From Gamarada debralockiae (lineage: Eukaryota > Ascomycota > Leotiomycetes > Helotiales > Hyphodiscaceae), in the NCBI GenBank assembly GCA_002803225.1, contig NXFV01000860.1, forward strand, positions 1 to 64,000: a stretch of DNA of 64,000 nucleotides. Reading direction: 5' to 3'. The first letter of the stretch is position 1, and each line of letters starts with the position of its first letter. Made by a program: the position numbers and the translations under genes. A model generated the notes under the pieces. The model did not search any database and was not told the DNA's origin. It saw nothing but the letters and a program-made list of their open reading frames with translations. This document shows positions 63,310 to 64,000 of this stretch, one piece after another.

Positions 63310-64000
63310 ATTTTGATGAAACTCGGAGACAAGTGGATCATATGGCTATCGAGTGGATCTACTACGACTGGGATTCAGGACGATTCGGAATGTGATGCGC
63401 TAAGCTTCTAGTGCAGGGAAAATGCGATGAAAAGTGGAACTTCAAGTCGCCCACTTGGGTCCAGATCTGACTTGGTCATACAGACTGCAAAATCTGAGAG
63501 GGGGAGCCATCAGATTCGTAGCACACAAGTTGAATGAGGCTAGGCGTCATGCGAGAACACGAGATCTTGCAGTACACTGCATAGTTGTCTGACATTGATC
63601 CCAAATGGAAGCTTAGGGAGGCCGCTCCATTGGAATGGAGCTCGCTCTTATTTTTCACATTTCTCGAATCTAAATATAAATTCAACGTTAGCACATAATT
63701 CTCTGGCTCGGCGATCTCACAGTCGCACCGGTGGCAATATTCCTTCCTTCAAGCACGTAGGAATCGAATTGGAATCATCGATTTGAATTCTCATGCCGGT
63801 ATGCCTTAGAGGACCCGAGAGAATGGAAGCGGGACGCGAAGTCACTTGTTAACTTCTAGGTCGAGTCTCAACACGCCCTCAACCAAGATCGTACATGGTT
63901 TCGGAATGAGTTCACTGTCCATAGACAAGCGCGTAACACAATCTCCATACTAAGAATATTTAGCCCTTCGTTCCATCCATCAACCTTATTTGCTCTCTCA
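63310..64000. other. Right edge, no gene seen
   Basis: 690 bp after the last regulator. Only short overlapping frames are visible and none carries a motif; the window ends before any further gene can be judged. Confidence 0.5.

Overview
This window is nuclear DNA from a filamentous ascomycete (Pezizomycotina). The evidence is the mix of gene families (HET-domain proteins, three Zn2Cys6-type regulators, a sedolisin protease, fungal GFA and GT8/Gnt1-like proteins) and many 49-60 bp GT-AG introns. A Leotiomycete is my guess from the general look of the proteins; I cannot prove it by eye. All exon structures below were derived by reading frame, splice signals and recognised protein motifs, with no transcript data.

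Layout. 1-8.0 kb: no supportable gene, only simple repeats, one perfect palindrome and a doubtful small secreted-protein ORF. 8.0-19.0 kb: an accessory-looking block with a wrecked HET gene beside an intact HET gene (10.2-12.2 kb), an intact three-exon Zn2Cys6 regulator (12.6-14.5 kb), the C-terminal remnant of a flavin monooxygenase (15.1-15.8 kb), an intact polytopic membrane protein with a Gln-rich tail (16.0-17.5 kb) and a wrecked MFS transporter (17.7-19.0 kb). 19.9-32.4 kb: a dense conserved core with a GFA-family enzyme divergent from the vacuolar H+-ATPase subunit a, a PLP-dependent aminotransferase, the mitochondrial i-AAA protease Yme1, and a four-finger C2H2 regulator. 32.4-50.9 kb: about 18.5 kb with no gene I can support. 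50.9-53.7 kb: a ten-exon secreted sedolisin (S53). 55.0-56.2 kb: a 2-oxoglutarate/Fe(II) oxygenase. 57.4-59.0 kb: a Zn2Cys6-like gene broken in its C-terminal half. 59.7-60.9 kb: a Gnt1/GT8-like glycosyltransferase. 61.3-63.3 kb: an intact Zn2Cys6 regulator.

The core genes are housekeeping and do not form one pathway: organelle acidification (V-ATPase), inner-membrane protein quality control (Yme1) and Golgi glycosylation. I found no biosynthetic cluster, CRISPR, RNA gene or complete transposon. The most distinctive theme is gene decay: four separate pseudogenes, several with premature stops of the kind C-to-T/G-to-A change would give (CAG to TAG, TGG to TAG), lie next to intact genes and flank a large gene-free interval. 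That suggests a rapidly turning-over accessory segment wrapped around conserved genes. I did not find a convincing, previously undescribed system.
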